From: UKL13-3 sp943369665
GTDB lineage: Bacteria; Bacteroidota; Bacteroidia; UKL13-3
Assembly (NCBI GenBank): GCA_943369665.1
Contig: CALRNX020000008.1
Coordinates: 1 to 64,000, forward strand
Reading direction: 5' to 3'
Length of the DNA: 64,000 nt
This document shows positions 45,704-55,661 of the stretch, in pieces. The translations under genes and the position numbers were made by a program. Each line of letters opens with the position of its first letter. Position 1 is the stretch's first letter. The notes under the pieces were generated by a model. That model was not told the origin of the DNA. It ran no database searches and worked only from the letters and a program-made list of their open reading frames with translations.

Positions 45704-46732
45704 ATGAAAAGAATACATCCACTTTTTCTCATCTCCATACTACTGAGTTATTCTGGTTGTCAGAGTAATAAAGTAGAAAGAACAACTCCTGCATTTTATT
45801 ATTGGAAAGGCAGTTTCTCTATTGAAGAAAATAGTGCCGATTATTTATCCGATCTAAGTGTAACGAAACTCTACATTAAGTTCTTCGATGTAGATTTTGA
45901 TTCAAATCCTTATGTAAAAAACGATATTTATTTTAGCACTAAAATACCACAATCAATAACAGAGATTGTTCCAGTAGCCTTTATTACAAATCATACAATT
46001 AAGAGCATTGATTCAATAGGAATAGAAGACCTATCTCAAAAAATAATGATTCGTTTTAATAATGAAATAAAAAGGACGCAAATCGGAAGTAAAGTATCAG
46101 AAATTCAAATTGACTGCGATTGGACAAACGCTACACGGAATAAATACTTTTACCTCCTAAGCTTAATCAAACAATCTACAAAGTACACTTTAAGTGCTAC
46201 CATTCGTCTGCATCAATACAAGTACCACAACAATAATCTACCGCCTATAGATAAAGGCCTTTTGATGTGTTATAACGTTGACAACATAACCGATTACAAT
46301 GTTACAAATTCACTTTTTTCTAAGAGCGAAGTAATGAAATACATTGAAGGAGTTAAATATCCCATAACCTTAGATTTAGCTCTTCCTGCCTTCGGTTGGG
46401 GTGTAATATTTAATGCGTCTCAGCAGTTTGATGGAATAACCGAACATATTAGCTTAAAAGATCTCCAATCCGATACTTCCTTTACAGCAACAAATCGGGA
46501 AAATGTTTTTAAAGCCAATATAGAAGATTATAAATATGGTCATTATTGGAATATGAACGACTTGGTGAGGGTAGAAAATATTGAGTTGAAAGATGTTGAA
46601 GAGATAAAAACATACTTGATCAATAAGTTAAACAACCCTGTACCCAATATTATCTTATTCCATTTTGATAAAGAGAACTTAGACCATTTTAAAACAGATG
46701 AAATTAAAGTTATCCTTAACACGAAAAAGTAG
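45704..46732 (+). CDS. Unrecognised lipoprotein, possibly DUF3142-like
   Basis: The 342-residue product starts with a lipoprotein signal (MKRIHPLFLISILLSYSGCQ). The body contains ITEIVPVAFITN, EIQIDCDWTNATRNKYFYLLSLIKQ, LSATIRLHQYK and LLMCYNVDNITDY, a pattern that suggests a TIM-barrel glycoside-hydrolase-like fold such as DUF3142, with the DCDW peptide in the place of a catalytic acid. This is a tentative call. Its last 35 bases overlap the start of the 802-residue gene, so the two are coupled and probably act together at the membrane. Confidence 0.6.
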   Translation: MKRIHPLFLISILLSYSGCQSNKVERTTPAFYYWKGSFSIEENSADYLSDLSVTKLYIKFFDVDFDSNPYVKNDIYFSTKIPQSITEIVPVAFITNHTIKSIDSIGIEDLSQKIMIRFNNEIKRTQIGSKVSEIQIDCDWTNATRNKYFYLLSLIKQSTKYTLSATIRLHQYKYHNNNLPPIDKGLLMCYNVDNITDYNVTNSLFSKSEVMKYIEGVKYPITLDLALPAFGWGVIFNASQQFDGITEHISLKDLQSDTSFTATNRENVFKANIEDYKYGHYWNMNDLVRVENIELKDVEEIKTYLINKLNNPVPNIILFHFDKENLDHFKTDEIKVILNTKK

Positions 46733-49106
46733 GCTGCTAATATACCTGCTTGCAGCATCCGCTATAGCGCTTGCCTGTGCTGATTTCAGTACTTATTGGG
46801 ATTGGGAGGATGAAGTATTTTTAATGCCCGATATTGCCGACTCTTCCAAACAAAATGAACTTTTCTTTTATACCCAGAATTTTATCAATGTAGGTCAAGA
46901 TGAATATGGCTGGCAAAAACGCGAGTTGAATATAGCTAACCTAAACGACCAAAATATTGACGAATGGTATGAATATTTTGATGGAAAAATATCAAAACCA
47001 TCTATCGACAGCTTTCTCTACAAATCCCGCGATTTTATTTACATTGGAAGTCCGACTTTCGATAGATTTATTGCACAATTTCGAAATCACTCATTTATTC
47101 ATTGGCTTATTAAAACAAACAATAAAACTGCTTTAAATTATTTTTATCTAGCCAAATGCAATGAGTTCGGTTACAACAAACTTGATAATGGGTGGAATAG
47201 TTTTAATGAATATGACGCATACAAAGAATACTACTCCGAAATTAACTCGCAGAACTACAACCCTGAACCATTAATCTTAAATGAATTAAAAAAGAGTAAA
47301 AATGTCTTTTTTCAAAGAAGGCTCGCTTTTCAACTTATTCGTAATTATCGATACAATCACTACAATACAAAAGTTGACTCTTTGTTTCACCTTTATTTCA
47401 ACGAAAACAATAAAGACTACCTGTTTTACGAAGCATTAAATTATACATGTGACGCAGAAACAAATGCCGGACATTTCGCAAAAGCTAATTATTATGCCTC
47501 CATCTTATTTAATGAAACAAAATCTAAAAAGTTCAAAGCCTACCTGAACTTTACCCGAGCAACGGATATTGATAGCGTATTACCCTACGCGAATAATGAC
47601 AAACAAAAATCTCAGATTTATACTCTTTATAGTTTTCATGATTATTATCCCAATACCTTATTTGTTACAAAAGCAGTTGAATATGATGAAACAAATTCCA
47701 ATATAAACGATTTAATTATAAGAGAAATAAACAAACTCGACTACAAACTAATGCCCCCAAACGAATGGCGAGAGCAACAAGAAACGCAGAAAGTTGTTTT
47801 CGACAAAAACGAACAAATTGTATTCAAGTATCCCGATTCTGAATTGAATAGTAACAAGTTAGAGCATCTTCTTAAAACATTAATTCTCAAACACACAAAA
47901 CAAGAAGCATTTTACCAATTATGTTTGGGTCATTTATACATAATACTTTTAAAATATAACGATGCGAATCATATTCTAAAAGAAGTTTCAATCGATAAAC
48001 TAACCGACAAACAAAGAGCTCAGTATTATTTAACGACAACATTGTTAATTATAAAATCACAAAACATCAGGGCAATTGAAACAAGAAATCATTTAGCAAA
48101 AGCAATTGGCAAAATCGCAGAAAATACAGAACTGTATTATAATAAAAAATTCGTTGAACAGGGCATTCGCCTTCTTATACAACAGGAGCTAATCAAACAA
48201 AAAGACTTTGCCCGTGCATATTTGATGGGGACTTCATTAACTGACCAATTTGGCGATCAGAATATACTTAATAATTATGCTCGTCCTGAAGATATTGATA
48301 CAATCAACCAAATCATTTCAGAACCTAAAGGAGCCTTTGATGAATTCTTGATTCAAAACTATACCGCGATTACTGATAAGCCAAACCTTTTTGATGTACA
48401 AGGTTCATTATACCTCAGAGCAGACAAAATTACGGATGCCTATAAGAGTTTTAGCAAAACACCCAACATTTATATCCCGATAAACTTTAGTACACTAAAC
48501 ACAAATCCTGATGGAAATCCATTTTACCCATATAATTATGATACTTTAACACAAGAAGAAGCTACTTACTTAAAGCCTGATGAATTAATATTTTTTAATA
48601 ACCGTGCAAGAAAACTTAAACTTCATTACAATAATTATAGCATAACAAAGGAAATGGTGAATATTCTTAGACGTATTCACAAAAAAGAAGGAAACATGGG
48701 CCAAAACTATTTTAACCTTGCTTCCTTGTATATAGAAATAAGTTATTACGGAAGAGCATACAAAGCTGTGGACTTTGAAGATACTTGGAGGATGGGTGAA
48801 GTTGAATATTTAGAATATGTAAAGCTAAAACAACCCTATTTCGACAACTATTATGGATGTAAACAAGCGATCCATTTTTATAAGTTAGCGCTTGCAAGTG
48901 CCGGGAATAATGAACTTAAGGCAAAATGTTTGTATGCACTTTTCAGATGTACAAGACATCGGCAAGTGTATCAAAATGAACAAGACCAAAACGATGAATT
49001 GAAATACTTGTTTACTTTAAATGATAAATATTCAAACACTGAATATTTTAGAATTAAAGAATGTTGGGGGCTATCCGCTTATGTAAAAGAGCTTAGGGAA
49101 GAATAA
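46698..49106 (+). CDS. Large helical lipoprotein-like protein, unrecognised
   Basis: This 802-residue protein begins MKLKLSLTRKSRLLIYLL with a hydrophobic run ending ALAC at residue 27, a probable lipoprotein site, followed by ADFSTYWDWEDEVFLMPDI, a motif that appears typical of its family. The rest is helical with repeated aromatic/Tyr-rich segments (NYFYLAKCNEFGYN, AHYYLTTTLLIIKSQ-like units), compatible with TPR-like repeats. No catalytic motif is seen. The start overlaps the previous gene by 35 bases, so the two are translated together. AT-rich and Asn/Lys-rich compared with neighbouring housekeeping genes. Confidence 0.7.
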   Translation: MKLKLSLTRKSRLLIYLLAASAIALACADFSTYWDWEDEVFLMPDIADSSKQNELFFYTQNFINVGQDEYGWQKRELNIANLNDQNIDEWYEYFDGKISKPSIDSFLYKSRDFIYIGSPTFDRFIAQFRNHSFIHWLIKTNNKTALNYFYLAKCNEFGYNKLDNGWNSFNEYDAYKEYYSEINSQNYNPEPLILNELKKSKNVFFQRRLAFQLIRNYRYNHYNTKVDSLFHLYFNENNKDYLFYEALNYTCDAETNAGHFAKANYYASILFNETKSKKFKAYLNFTRATDIDSVLPYANNDKQKSQIYTLYSFHDYYPNTLFVTKAVEYDETNSNINDLIIREINKLDYKLMPPNEWREQQETQKVVFDKNEQIVFKYPDSELNSNKLEHLLKTLILKHTKQEAFYQLCLGHLYIILLKYNDANHILKEVSIDKLTDKQRAQYYLTTTLLIIKSQNIRAIETRNHLAKAIGKIAENTELYYNKKFVEQGIRLLIQQELIKQKDFARAYLMGTSLTDQFGDQNILNNYARPEDIDTINQIISEPKGAFDEFLIQNYTAITDKPNLFDVQGSLYLRADKITDAYKSFSKTPNIYIPINFSTLNTNPDGNPFYPYNYDTLTQEEATYLKPDELIFFNNRARKLKLHYNNYSITKEMVNILRRIHKKEGNMGQNYFNLASLYIEISYYGRAYKAVDFEDTWRMGEVEYLEYVKLKQPYFDNYYGCKQAIHFYKLALASAGNNELKAKCLYALFRCTRHRQVYQNEQDQNDELKYLFTLNDKYSNTEYFRIKECWGLSAYVKELREE

Positions 49107-49111
49107 AGAGG

Positions 49112-49819
49112 TTACCCAACAAACTTATACCCCACTCCTCTTACCGAGACAATTACTTGGGGATTAGCCGGGTCAACTTCAAAATATTTGCGTAACACGA
49201 CAATAAAATTATCGAGTGTACGCGAATTGGGAATTTCACTCTGACGATAGCCCCAGATATGTTTGTAAATTTCATCACGGTTGATCACCCGGTTCTTATT
49301 CAATACAAAAAATTTCATCATCTGAAATTCGATCTTTGATAGCTCGATCTGCTTGCCTTGGCTGCCAATGGCGATCATTTTTTCAAAATCGATCTTGCAA
49401 TTTCCAAACGCATAATCAATGATTTCCGATGGTTTGTGCAGGCTATTGCTTGCACTGATCAGGTTTTGGATGCGCAACAATAGCTCATCATACTCAAAAG
49501 GCTTGGCCAAATAATCATTTGCACCCAAACGCAAGCCATGTATGCGATCGGAACCGTTTCCTTTAGCCGATAAAAAAATCACTGGAGTTTGATTATTGGT
49601 TTCCCTGAACTGTTTACAAATATGATAGCCATCTATTTCCGGTAACATGACATCCAATATCACAAGGTCGAACGATTGTGTTGCCAGCATTCCATTTGCT
49701 GCCAGACCATCATGCACCATGGTCACTCCAAAACCATCCAACTCGAGGTTAAACTTTAACATTTCTGCCAAGCCAACCTCATCATCAACAAGTAAGATGC
49801 TTTTTTCGACCGTTTTCAT
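49112..49819 (-). CDS. OmpR-family response regulator
   Basis: The 235-residue protein has a receiver domain with D12-D13 and phospho-acceptor D56 (LVILDVMLPEIDG), conserved Lys in YLAKPFEY, and a winged-helix output domain (IEFQMMKFFVLNKNRVINRDEIYKHIWGYRQSEIPNSRTLDNFIVVLRKYF). No kinase gene is adjacent; the frameshifted kinase about 7 kb away is a possible but unproven partner. Its stop is 5 bases from that of the convergent 802-residue gene. Confidence 0.92.
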   Translation of the reverse strand: MKTVEKSILLVDDEVGLAEMLKFNLELDGFGVTMVHDGLAANGMLATQSFDLVILDVMLPEIDGYHICKQFRETNNQTPVIFLSAKGNGSDRIHGLRLGANDYLAKPFEYDELLLRIQNLISASNSLHKPSEIIDYAFGNCKIDFEKMIAIGSQGKQIELSKIEFQMMKFFVLNKNRVINRDEIYKHIWGYRQSEIPNSRTLDNFIVVLRKYFEVDPANPQVIVSVRGVGYKFVG

Positions 49820-49847
49820 TTATGCTTTATTAATAACTTCTCGTTAA

Positions 49848-51068
49848 TTAGAAAACGACTTTCACACTTACCTTTTTTTCATTGCGCAATACTTCAACCG
49901 GTGCTTCATCTCCCTTTTTAAAATTGCTCAATGCCTTCATATAATCATAAATATTATTGATCTCCATATCGCCCATTTTGGTAACCACATCTCCTCCCAT
50001 AATACCCGCTACCTGCGCAGGTTTCCCTTCCGTTACGGCATCTACCTTCACACCTTTCCCCTCAAACGAATAATCGGGCATTACGCCCAGGGTAACCTTA
50101 AAACTTACACGTGCCTGCTCGGGTTGTTTGGTTGCTGTAAAAGGAATAGACGGCAGATCGGCCAATTGCTCAATCACTTGTTTCATCATCTCCAAAATAG
50201 CTATCTCACCTGTGTAGTTGATCTTATCAGCATCATCAGTTGATTTATGATAGTCTGAATGCTGTCCACTAAAAAAATGTAATACCGGAATGTTTTTGAG
50301 GTAAAAGGAGGTTTGATCCGATGGGCCGATTCCCGATGAATCGTAACCCACTTTTAAAGGTGTATGGATATTCGCAAAAATATTTGTGTATGCAGGACTT
50401 GTTCCAATTCCAAAAACAGTAACCCTTTGCGAAGAATCATTTAACCGCCCGATCATATCCATGTTCAACATGCAACTGATAGTGCTCATCTCCACTGTAG
50501 GATTATTGGTAAAATATTTCGACCCGATCAATCCATCCTCTTCTGCAGAGTAACACATGAATAAAAAATTGCATTTTTCTGTTACACCATTACCTGCAAA
50601 ATACTTTGCCAAAGCCAAAACGCCTGCTGTTCCGCTTGCATTATCATCGGCTCCTTTATGAATTAATTTTTTGTTTTTATCCAACGAAGATGAATGCTCG
50701 TGGTTTCCCAAATGGTCAAAATGCGCTCCGATCACAATTGTTTTGGTTGCTCCATTATCCAAAAAGCCGATCACATTTGTTCCACTTTTCTTCGCTCCAT
50801 TTCCAATTGTATCATGAACAGACAACATTGTTCTATAAGTGAATGGTTGCAGGTAACCTTTACTTCCCTGAGGTTTTAAACCATATTGTTTAAATTCCTT
50901 TTGAATATAAGTATAGGCAAGCTTTTCGCCTTTGGTCCCAGGTTCACGACCAGCCAGTTTATCGGAAGCCAAATATTCAATATGTGCCTGAATTTCGGCA
51001 GCACTAAAGGTTTGCGCAAAGCTTAATGCGGTTGCAAAAAGAAGTGTTATTGTCAAAAATATTCTCAT
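49848..51068 (-). CDS. M28 family aminopeptidase with C-terminal PDZ domain
   Basis: This 406-residue protein has a signal peptide (MRIFLTITLLFATALSFAQ), a protease-associated-like N-terminus, and the M28 di-zinc site: H in IGAHFDHLG, D in KGADDNASGTAGVL, E-E in YSAEEDGLIGS, D in NMDMIGRL, and H in SDYHKSTDDADKI. A PDZ domain follows (GVKVDAVTEGKPAQVAGIMGGDVVTKMGD). It is a periplasmic or surface aminopeptidase. The ATG at 51068 starts the signal peptide; the frame is open to 51155 and that part overlaps the TolB-like gene. Confidence 0.92.
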   Translation of the reverse strand: MRIFLTITLLFATALSFAQTFSAAEIQAHIEYLASDKLAGREPGTKGEKLAYTYIQKEFKQYGLKPQGSKGYLQPFTYRTMLSVHDTIGNGAKKSGTNVIGFLDNGATKTIVIGAHFDHLGNHEHSSSLDKNKKLIHKGADDNASGTAGVLALAKYFAGNGVTEKCNFLFMCYSAEEDGLIGSKYFTNNPTVEMSTISCMLNMDMIGRLNDSSQRVTVFGIGTSPAYTNIFANIHTPLKVGYDSSGIGPSDQTSFYLKNIPVLHFFSGQHSDYHKSTDDADKINYTGEIAILEMMKQVIEQLADLPSIPFTATKQPEQARVSFKVTLGVMPDYSFEGKGVKVDAVTEGKPAQVAGIMGGDVVTKMGDMEINNIYDYMKALSNFKKGDEAPVEVLRNEKKVSVKVVF

Positions 51069-51142
51069 GTATTGTGTATTTTTTGGTGTTGCGGCATTAA
51101 GGGGCTTGGATATAGCGAGGTACATAAAACCTGTTTCCTGAT

Positions 51143-52183
51143 TTATTCTACCCAATCAGCTATAAACAAATTGGTGTCACGCGTTCCATGATTATTCCTG
51201 TTTGATGAAAAAACCAATTTCTTACCATCTGGTGAGAACATTGGAAATGCGTTAAACATACTACTGTTGGTAATTTGCTCCAAACCGGTTCCATCTGTAT
51301 TGATCATGTACAATTGGAAATCATATCCTTTTTGTGAATGGTGATTGCTTGAAAAAATAATCTTCTTTCCGCCCGGATGGTAAAAAGGTGCCCAGTTGGC
51401 TTTACCCAGTTTGGTTATTTGTTGAAGTTCGCTACCATCAATATTGCAGGTATAAATTTCCATATTGGTAGGAGCTACCAACCCTTGTGCTAAATAATCT
51501 TTGTACTCTTTAATCTCTGCCTCAGTTTGCGGACGCGATGCACGAAATACTATTTTTTTTCCATCAGGTGAAAAGAATGCTCCCCCATCATAACCCAAAC
51601 CACTGGTAATTTGCTTTACATTATTCCCTTCAATATCCATTGTGTACAATTCCAGGTCACCGCTGCGCGTAGATGTGAACACGATCATTTTACCATCAGG
51701 TGAAACAGTTGCTTCAGCATCGTATCCTTTTTCTTTCGTCAATTGCTTCACAATATTTCCATCCAGATCCGAAACAAAAATGTCAAAATCAGGATAAATT
51801 GCCCACAAATACTTGCCGGTATGTGGTGGGTCAGGCGGACACTCTTTAGCCCCCATATGGGTAGAAGCATAAAGAATATGTTTATTATCTTTCAGGTAAT
51901 AACTACAAGTAGTTCTTCCCATCCCGGTACTGATCATTTGCGGTTTGTATGTTGTGTCTTTTGCTGCTTTCGCAATATCCATATCAAAGATCTGGTCACA
52001 TTTTAAGCCCCAATTTTTATTGTTGCTCTGAAACGTGAGTTTTTTATTATCATAGCTCCAATATGCTTCGGCATTATCGCCACCAAAAGTCAATTGTCTT
52101 AAGTTTGCTAAGTGCTTTTCCGATGATTGTGCTTGTGCCGTCATTGCACTTAATAACAACATACTGTAAATAATTCTCTTCAT
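51143..52183 (-). CDS. Exported TolB-like (PD40) beta-propeller protein
   Basis: The 346-residue product has a signal peptide (MKRIIYSMLLLSAMTAQAQ) and four to five WD40-like PD40 repeats with the SPDGKKIVF motif (AEATVSPDGKMIVFTSTR, GGAFFSPDGKKIVFRASR, AFPMFSPDGKKLVFSSNR). Such propellers bind proteins or act as sensors beside peptidases; the adjacent M28 peptidase gene makes a joint periplasmic role plausible. Confidence 0.87.
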   Translation of the reverse strand: MKRIIYSMLLLSAMTAQAQSSEKHLANLRQLTFGGDNAEAYWSYDNKKLTFQSNNKNWGLKCDQIFDMDIAKAAKDTTYKPQMISTGMGRTTCSYYLKDNKHILYASTHMGAKECPPDPPHTGKYLWAIYPDFDIFVSDLDGNIVKQLTKEKGYDAEATVSPDGKMIVFTSTRSGDLELYTMDIEGNNVKQITSGLGYDGGAFFSPDGKKIVFRASRPQTEAEIKEYKDYLAQGLVAPTNMEIYTCNIDGSELQQITKLGKANWAPFYHPGGKKIIFSSNHHSQKGYDFQLYMINTDGTGLEQITNSSMFNAFPMFSPDGKKLVFSSNRNNHGTRDTNLFIADWVE

Positions 52184-52216
52184 TGTAAAGTATTAAAGGA
52201 TTGTAGAAACAGCCCG

Positions 52217-52233
52217 CAATTACGCGGTAATTG
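52217..52233. promoter_or_regulatory. Palindrome CAATTAC-GCG-GTAATTG upstream of the TolB-like gene
   Basis: A perfect 7-base inverted repeat with a 3-base centre sits about 34 bases before the minus-strand ATG at 52183. It could be an operator. The rest of the 235-base gap shows no gene. Confidence 0.35.
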
Positions 52234-52418
52234 AGCAATATGGGAGCATTTCGATTGTAATTTTTCTGTATTGTTTTAAGAAGAAAAGAGTAACTGAAAA
52301 ACGGTTGAAATGCGTAAATAGTTATAGCAAAATTGATTGATACTCACAAATGATCGAAGCATTATTGAACAGATTACCCGGCACCAATAGCAACATATAA
52401 CACAAAACCATACTTACA

Positions 52419-53408
52419 CTACAAGCGTTGGTAGGCAAACTTCGGAACACCTTTCGTTCCTGCTTCATCATAAAAATCAATAAACTTTAATTTGTACAGA
52501 TAACCGTCCTTGTCTTTTATAATAAATATTTTTTTGCTATCCACAACATACTTGCCGCTTCCATTCAGATCAAAAAACTTCCAATCAAAGCCAATTTCAT
52601 CCGCCTTTTGGGTAAGCAATAACTGGGTTGCTTTGGTTTGGTCTATTTCTTCAAATGCCAATCCTGTTGTTTCTTTTACCATTACAAACTTTGTATTGAT
52701 AAGCGCTCCATTCACATAATAAGGTGTGATCGGATCCATATCATAATACACATGACGGTAACGGGTAAACAATAAGTCCCATGAAAAATTTTCGGGTTCA
52801 AACGAAACGAAACGATTCAACTCCAAATTGTAATAAGTATAATTCGACTGAACACTTTTAGGAATAGTAACTGTCAGCTCATTGCTGCCATCCAGGTTGG
52901 CATGCATCACAACAAATGAAGTTGGTGATACAGAAAGCACTTTTAGTTTTTTATACCGTACACTTGCCTTTGTTCCCAGGTCCACAATATATACGGTGTT
53001 ACGTGAACTATTTGTTATGGTATCATACCAGCCTGCAAATGCAGTAGAATCTACTTTGCCATTCGGATTATCCCAAAGCCATGCTGTGGATGAACCTACA
53101 GTATATGTATTGGCAAAAGCAGTATCACCTGTTTGGTGGATCTGTACCTCATTCCCTCCATTCATTACAATATGGTTTTCGGTTGCACCTGTTGCAAAAC
53201 CCAAATGCCAGCTGTAAATGTTTCGAGTTTGCGTAGTTCCTGTTTTCAGGTTGACATAAACAGCGTTATCGTAATTCGGCCCCATGTTTACACTTGTCAC
53301 CGTTTCCGATCCTGCCGGTGGGAGCTCCCATAGTTCCTCCGGTTTTTCGCAGGAACAAAAAACCAAAGCAAAAAATGCGATCAATAATATGGTGTTATTT
53401 TTTTGCAA
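52419..53408 (-). CDS. HmuY-like haem-binding lipoprotein
   Basis: The product of about 330 residues has a lipoprotein-type signal (NNTILLIAFFALVFCSC) and the HmuY-type beta-rich body, with paired signatures NFSWDLLFTRYRHVYYDM and KFFDLNGSGKYVVDSKKIFIIKDKDGYLYKLKFIDFYD. HmuY binds haem outside the cell and hands it to a TonB receptor. The gene overlaps the end of the receptor gene. Starts are ambiguous: an ATG at 53450 or a TTG at 53408, which places the signal at the N-terminus and overlaps the receptor stop less. Confidence 0.8.
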   Translation of the reverse strand: MQKNNTILLIAFFALVFCSCEKPEELWELPPAGSETVTSVNMGPNYDNAVYVNLKTGTTQTRNIYSWHLGFATGATENHIVMNGGNEVQIHQTGDTAFANTYTVGSSTAWLWDNPNGKVDSTAFAGWYDTITNSSRNTVYIVDLGTKASVRYKKLKVLSVSPTSFVVMHANLDGSNELTVTIPKSVQSNYTYYNLELNRFVSFEPENFSWDLLFTRYRHVYYDMDPITPYYVNGALINTKFVMVKETTGLAFEEIDQTKATQLLLTQKADEIGFDWKFFDLNGSGKYVVDSKKIFIIKDKDGYLYKLKFIDFYDEAGTKGVPKFAYQRL

Positions 53409-55635
53409 GGTTAATCCTGATTGAAGTGAATAAATAACGCCCCATGGCAATCGACATATTTCCCGAACCGCTGCTATGAGCGGAAGCTGTTGTATTAAAA
53501 GCGATATCGGTTACATTCGTTAAGTTCTTTACGCCAACGGTCAGTTGAAGAACCTCTTTAAACAATGCTTGTGTTACGCTCAGATCCATCATAGTGTAAC
53601 CTTCAACCTTCGTTTGGTAAAGTTGATCATTTGCATCCAAAGCATAACCCGGTAACGCCCCATTGTATTTATAAAACAAACTGACATCTGTTTTTGTCTT
53701 TTTGATGCTGTATACAATATTGGCCTTGTACTCGGGAGTATATGAAAACTCAGGAGCAGGCTGTGTTGCACTCAATTGATTGTACCTTCCAATATAGCTA
53801 ACACCCAGATTGGTGTTAATATTCTGATACTTCACCGAACTGTTTAGATTCACTCCGTTCGTCTTGTATTGATCAATATTGCGGTAACTGTACAATTGAA
53901 TTGATGGATCAACAACTGCAAGGCTGATCATATTGTTTACGTTATTATAAAACCCGGAAACATCTGTTTTTACAGACACCTTCAACCATTCTTTTAAGTG
54001 GGAAACAGATACCAAAAAATTATGCGATGTTTCCGCCTTTAAATTTTCATTACCCTGAATATTATGGTTTACATCTACAAAAAACAAACTCAACTCTTTA
54101 AGTGAAGGAGCCCTGAAACCCTGAGCATAAGAACCTCTCAGGGTAATAGATTTGCTAAGATCGTATTTTACATTAAAACTTGGAATAACAGGAGCTCCAT
54201 ACCGGCTATTGTATATAAAACGAACGCCTTGGTTCAGTGTGAGTTTCTCCTGCAATTTAATTTCAGCAATATAAAATACTGCGTAATCGCCAATAAATTG
54301 TTTGTTATCTTCAAGACGTTTACCTGTGGCGCTTTCAAGATTTACATCATAACCCAATTGCGAGTTAAAAATGGTTGCATTATGTGTTGTGTATGTTCCA
54401 CGAAACAAGAACAACCCAAACGTAGTGGTATCGTGGTCTTCAGGATTTGGGGTGAGTTGTTCATTCCCGGTAACAAGGTTCTTGATATACGAATTCTTTT
54501 TCCGCTCATATGTCGAATAGGAATTAATCAGATTGAGCGAAGCTTTATTATTGAAATAGCAATCGGAATACAATGAATTGTTCCAACGTGTTGTGACAAA
54601 ATAATCATCAAACGCATTAATTGAGTAAGGTGTAATACTGGGATTGTTTTTACTTGTAATGGTTTCAGTAAACACCTGTGAAGAGAAGCGATGCGATTGT
54701 TTCTCGAACTTATAAGTAAGTTGTGCATCACCAAAAATTTGTTCGCGGGGCTTCCATTGTTGTACCCTGATACTGTCTCCCGTAAGAGTTGAAAATCCAT
54801 CAAAGTAATTACGCCCCCCTGAAACGGCAACAGCCCATTTTTTATATTTGAACCCGGCATTGGCATCAAAATTATACGTGCCAACTGTTTCGAAATACGA
54901 ATTCACTGAAAGCGTGTATTGTTTGGCCGTAGGCTTTTTAGTGATCAGATTAATCACTCCACCCAAGGCATCTGTTCCATAGATCACACTCATAGGGCCT
55001 TCAATAATTTCGATGCGTTCGATATTATTGAGGTTGATCTGGCTGATATCGATGTTTCCATCCATACGCCCGATAACCGGAACACCATCAATGAGTATTT
55101 TGACATTTTGGCCACCAAGCCCCATCATGTTCATTTGGCTTCCCAATACACCATCTTGTGAAATGCGGATATTGAGCTCATTGGTCAGTACATCTTTTAA
55201 ACTCACAGCTCCTTGTTGCTCGATACGTTTACGATCAATCACTTTGATCTGCTGTACTGCTTTTTGTGTGGTATTGGCTTCAAACTGACCGGTAACAACC
55301 ACATCCTTCAGGTTTATGTTATTAGAAGTAAGTGTGTAGTTTTTGGATTGGCCCTTATGTAAGGTATCGCGTAAAGTGGTATAACCAATTTTGCTGATGA
55401 TCAATTCAACTGCAGCATCTGCTTCAATAACAGCTCTGCCCGTTGAATTGGTAATGGCAACTTTTTGAAACGATTTAAGTCCTAAAGGATGGTAAACAAT
55501 AATAGCATCTTCCACGGCTTCTCCCCTGGCCGTACTAACCCTTGCAAACTGTTGCCCTACTGCCATTGCTGGCAGTATACAAAGCAGGGCAACAGCTGCA
55601 AAAGATTCTTTGAAAAAATGATGACCAACCTTCAC
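53395..55635 (-). CDS. TonB-dependent receptor (haem/siderophore type, HmuR-like)
   Basis: This 746-residue receptor has a signal peptide, a regulatory-like domain (about 30-110), a plug (LKDVVVTGQFEANTTQKAVQQIKVI ... LKDVLTNELNIRISQDGV ... LIDGVPVIGRMDGNIDISQINLNNIERIEIIEGPMSVIYGTDALGGVINLITKK) and a barrel with the ending SIRINLAKK. The GTDALGGVINLITKK plug motif is characteristic of siderophore, haem and vitamin receptors. It takes substrate through the outer membrane using TonB energy. It is flanked by two HmuY-like genes on the same strand, which argues for haem or a related iron chelate. Confidence 0.92.
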   Translation of the reverse strand: MKVGHHFFKESFAAVALLCILPAMAVGQQFARVSTARGEAVEDAIIVYHPLGLKSFQKVAITNSTGRAVIEADAAVELIISKIGYTTLRDTLHKGQSKNYTLTSNNINLKDVVVTGQFEANTTQKAVQQIKVIDRKRIEQQGAVSLKDVLTNELNIRISQDGVLGSQMNMMGLGGQNVKILIDGVPVIGRMDGNIDISQINLNNIERIEIIEGPMSVIYGTDALGGVINLITKKPTAKQYTLSVNSYFETVGTYNFDANAGFKYKKWAVAVSGGRNYFDGFSTLTGDSIRVQQWKPREQIFGDAQLTYKFEKQSHRFSSQVFTETITSKNNPSITPYSINAFDDYFVTTRWNNSLYSDCYFNNKASLNLINSYSTYERKKNSYIKNLVTGNEQLTPNPEDHDTTTFGLFLFRGTYTTHNATIFNSQLGYDVNLESATGKRLEDNKQFIGDYAVFYIAEIKLQEKLTLNQGVRFIYNSRYGAPVIPSFNVKYDLSKSITLRGSYAQGFRAPSLKELSLFFVDVNHNIQGNENLKAETSHNFLVSVSHLKEWLKVSVKTDVSGFYNNVNNMISLAVVDPSIQLYSYRNIDQYKTNGVNLNSSVKYQNINTNLGVSYIGRYNQLSATQPAPEFSYTPEYKANIVYSIKKTKTDVSLFYKYNGALPGYALDANDQLYQTKVEGYTMMDLSVTQALFKEVLQLTVGVKNLTNVTDIAFNTTASAHSSGSGNMSIAMGRYLFTSIRINLAKK

Positions 55636-55661
55636 TTACTATCGTTAATCAAAAGTTAGTA

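Noticed and set aside
53408..53450. ATG at 53450 as the HmuY-like lipoprotein start
   Set aside because: It adds 14 mostly polar/hydrophobic residues before the signal and overlaps the receptor by 56 bases; the TTG at 53408 fits better, though neither is proven.
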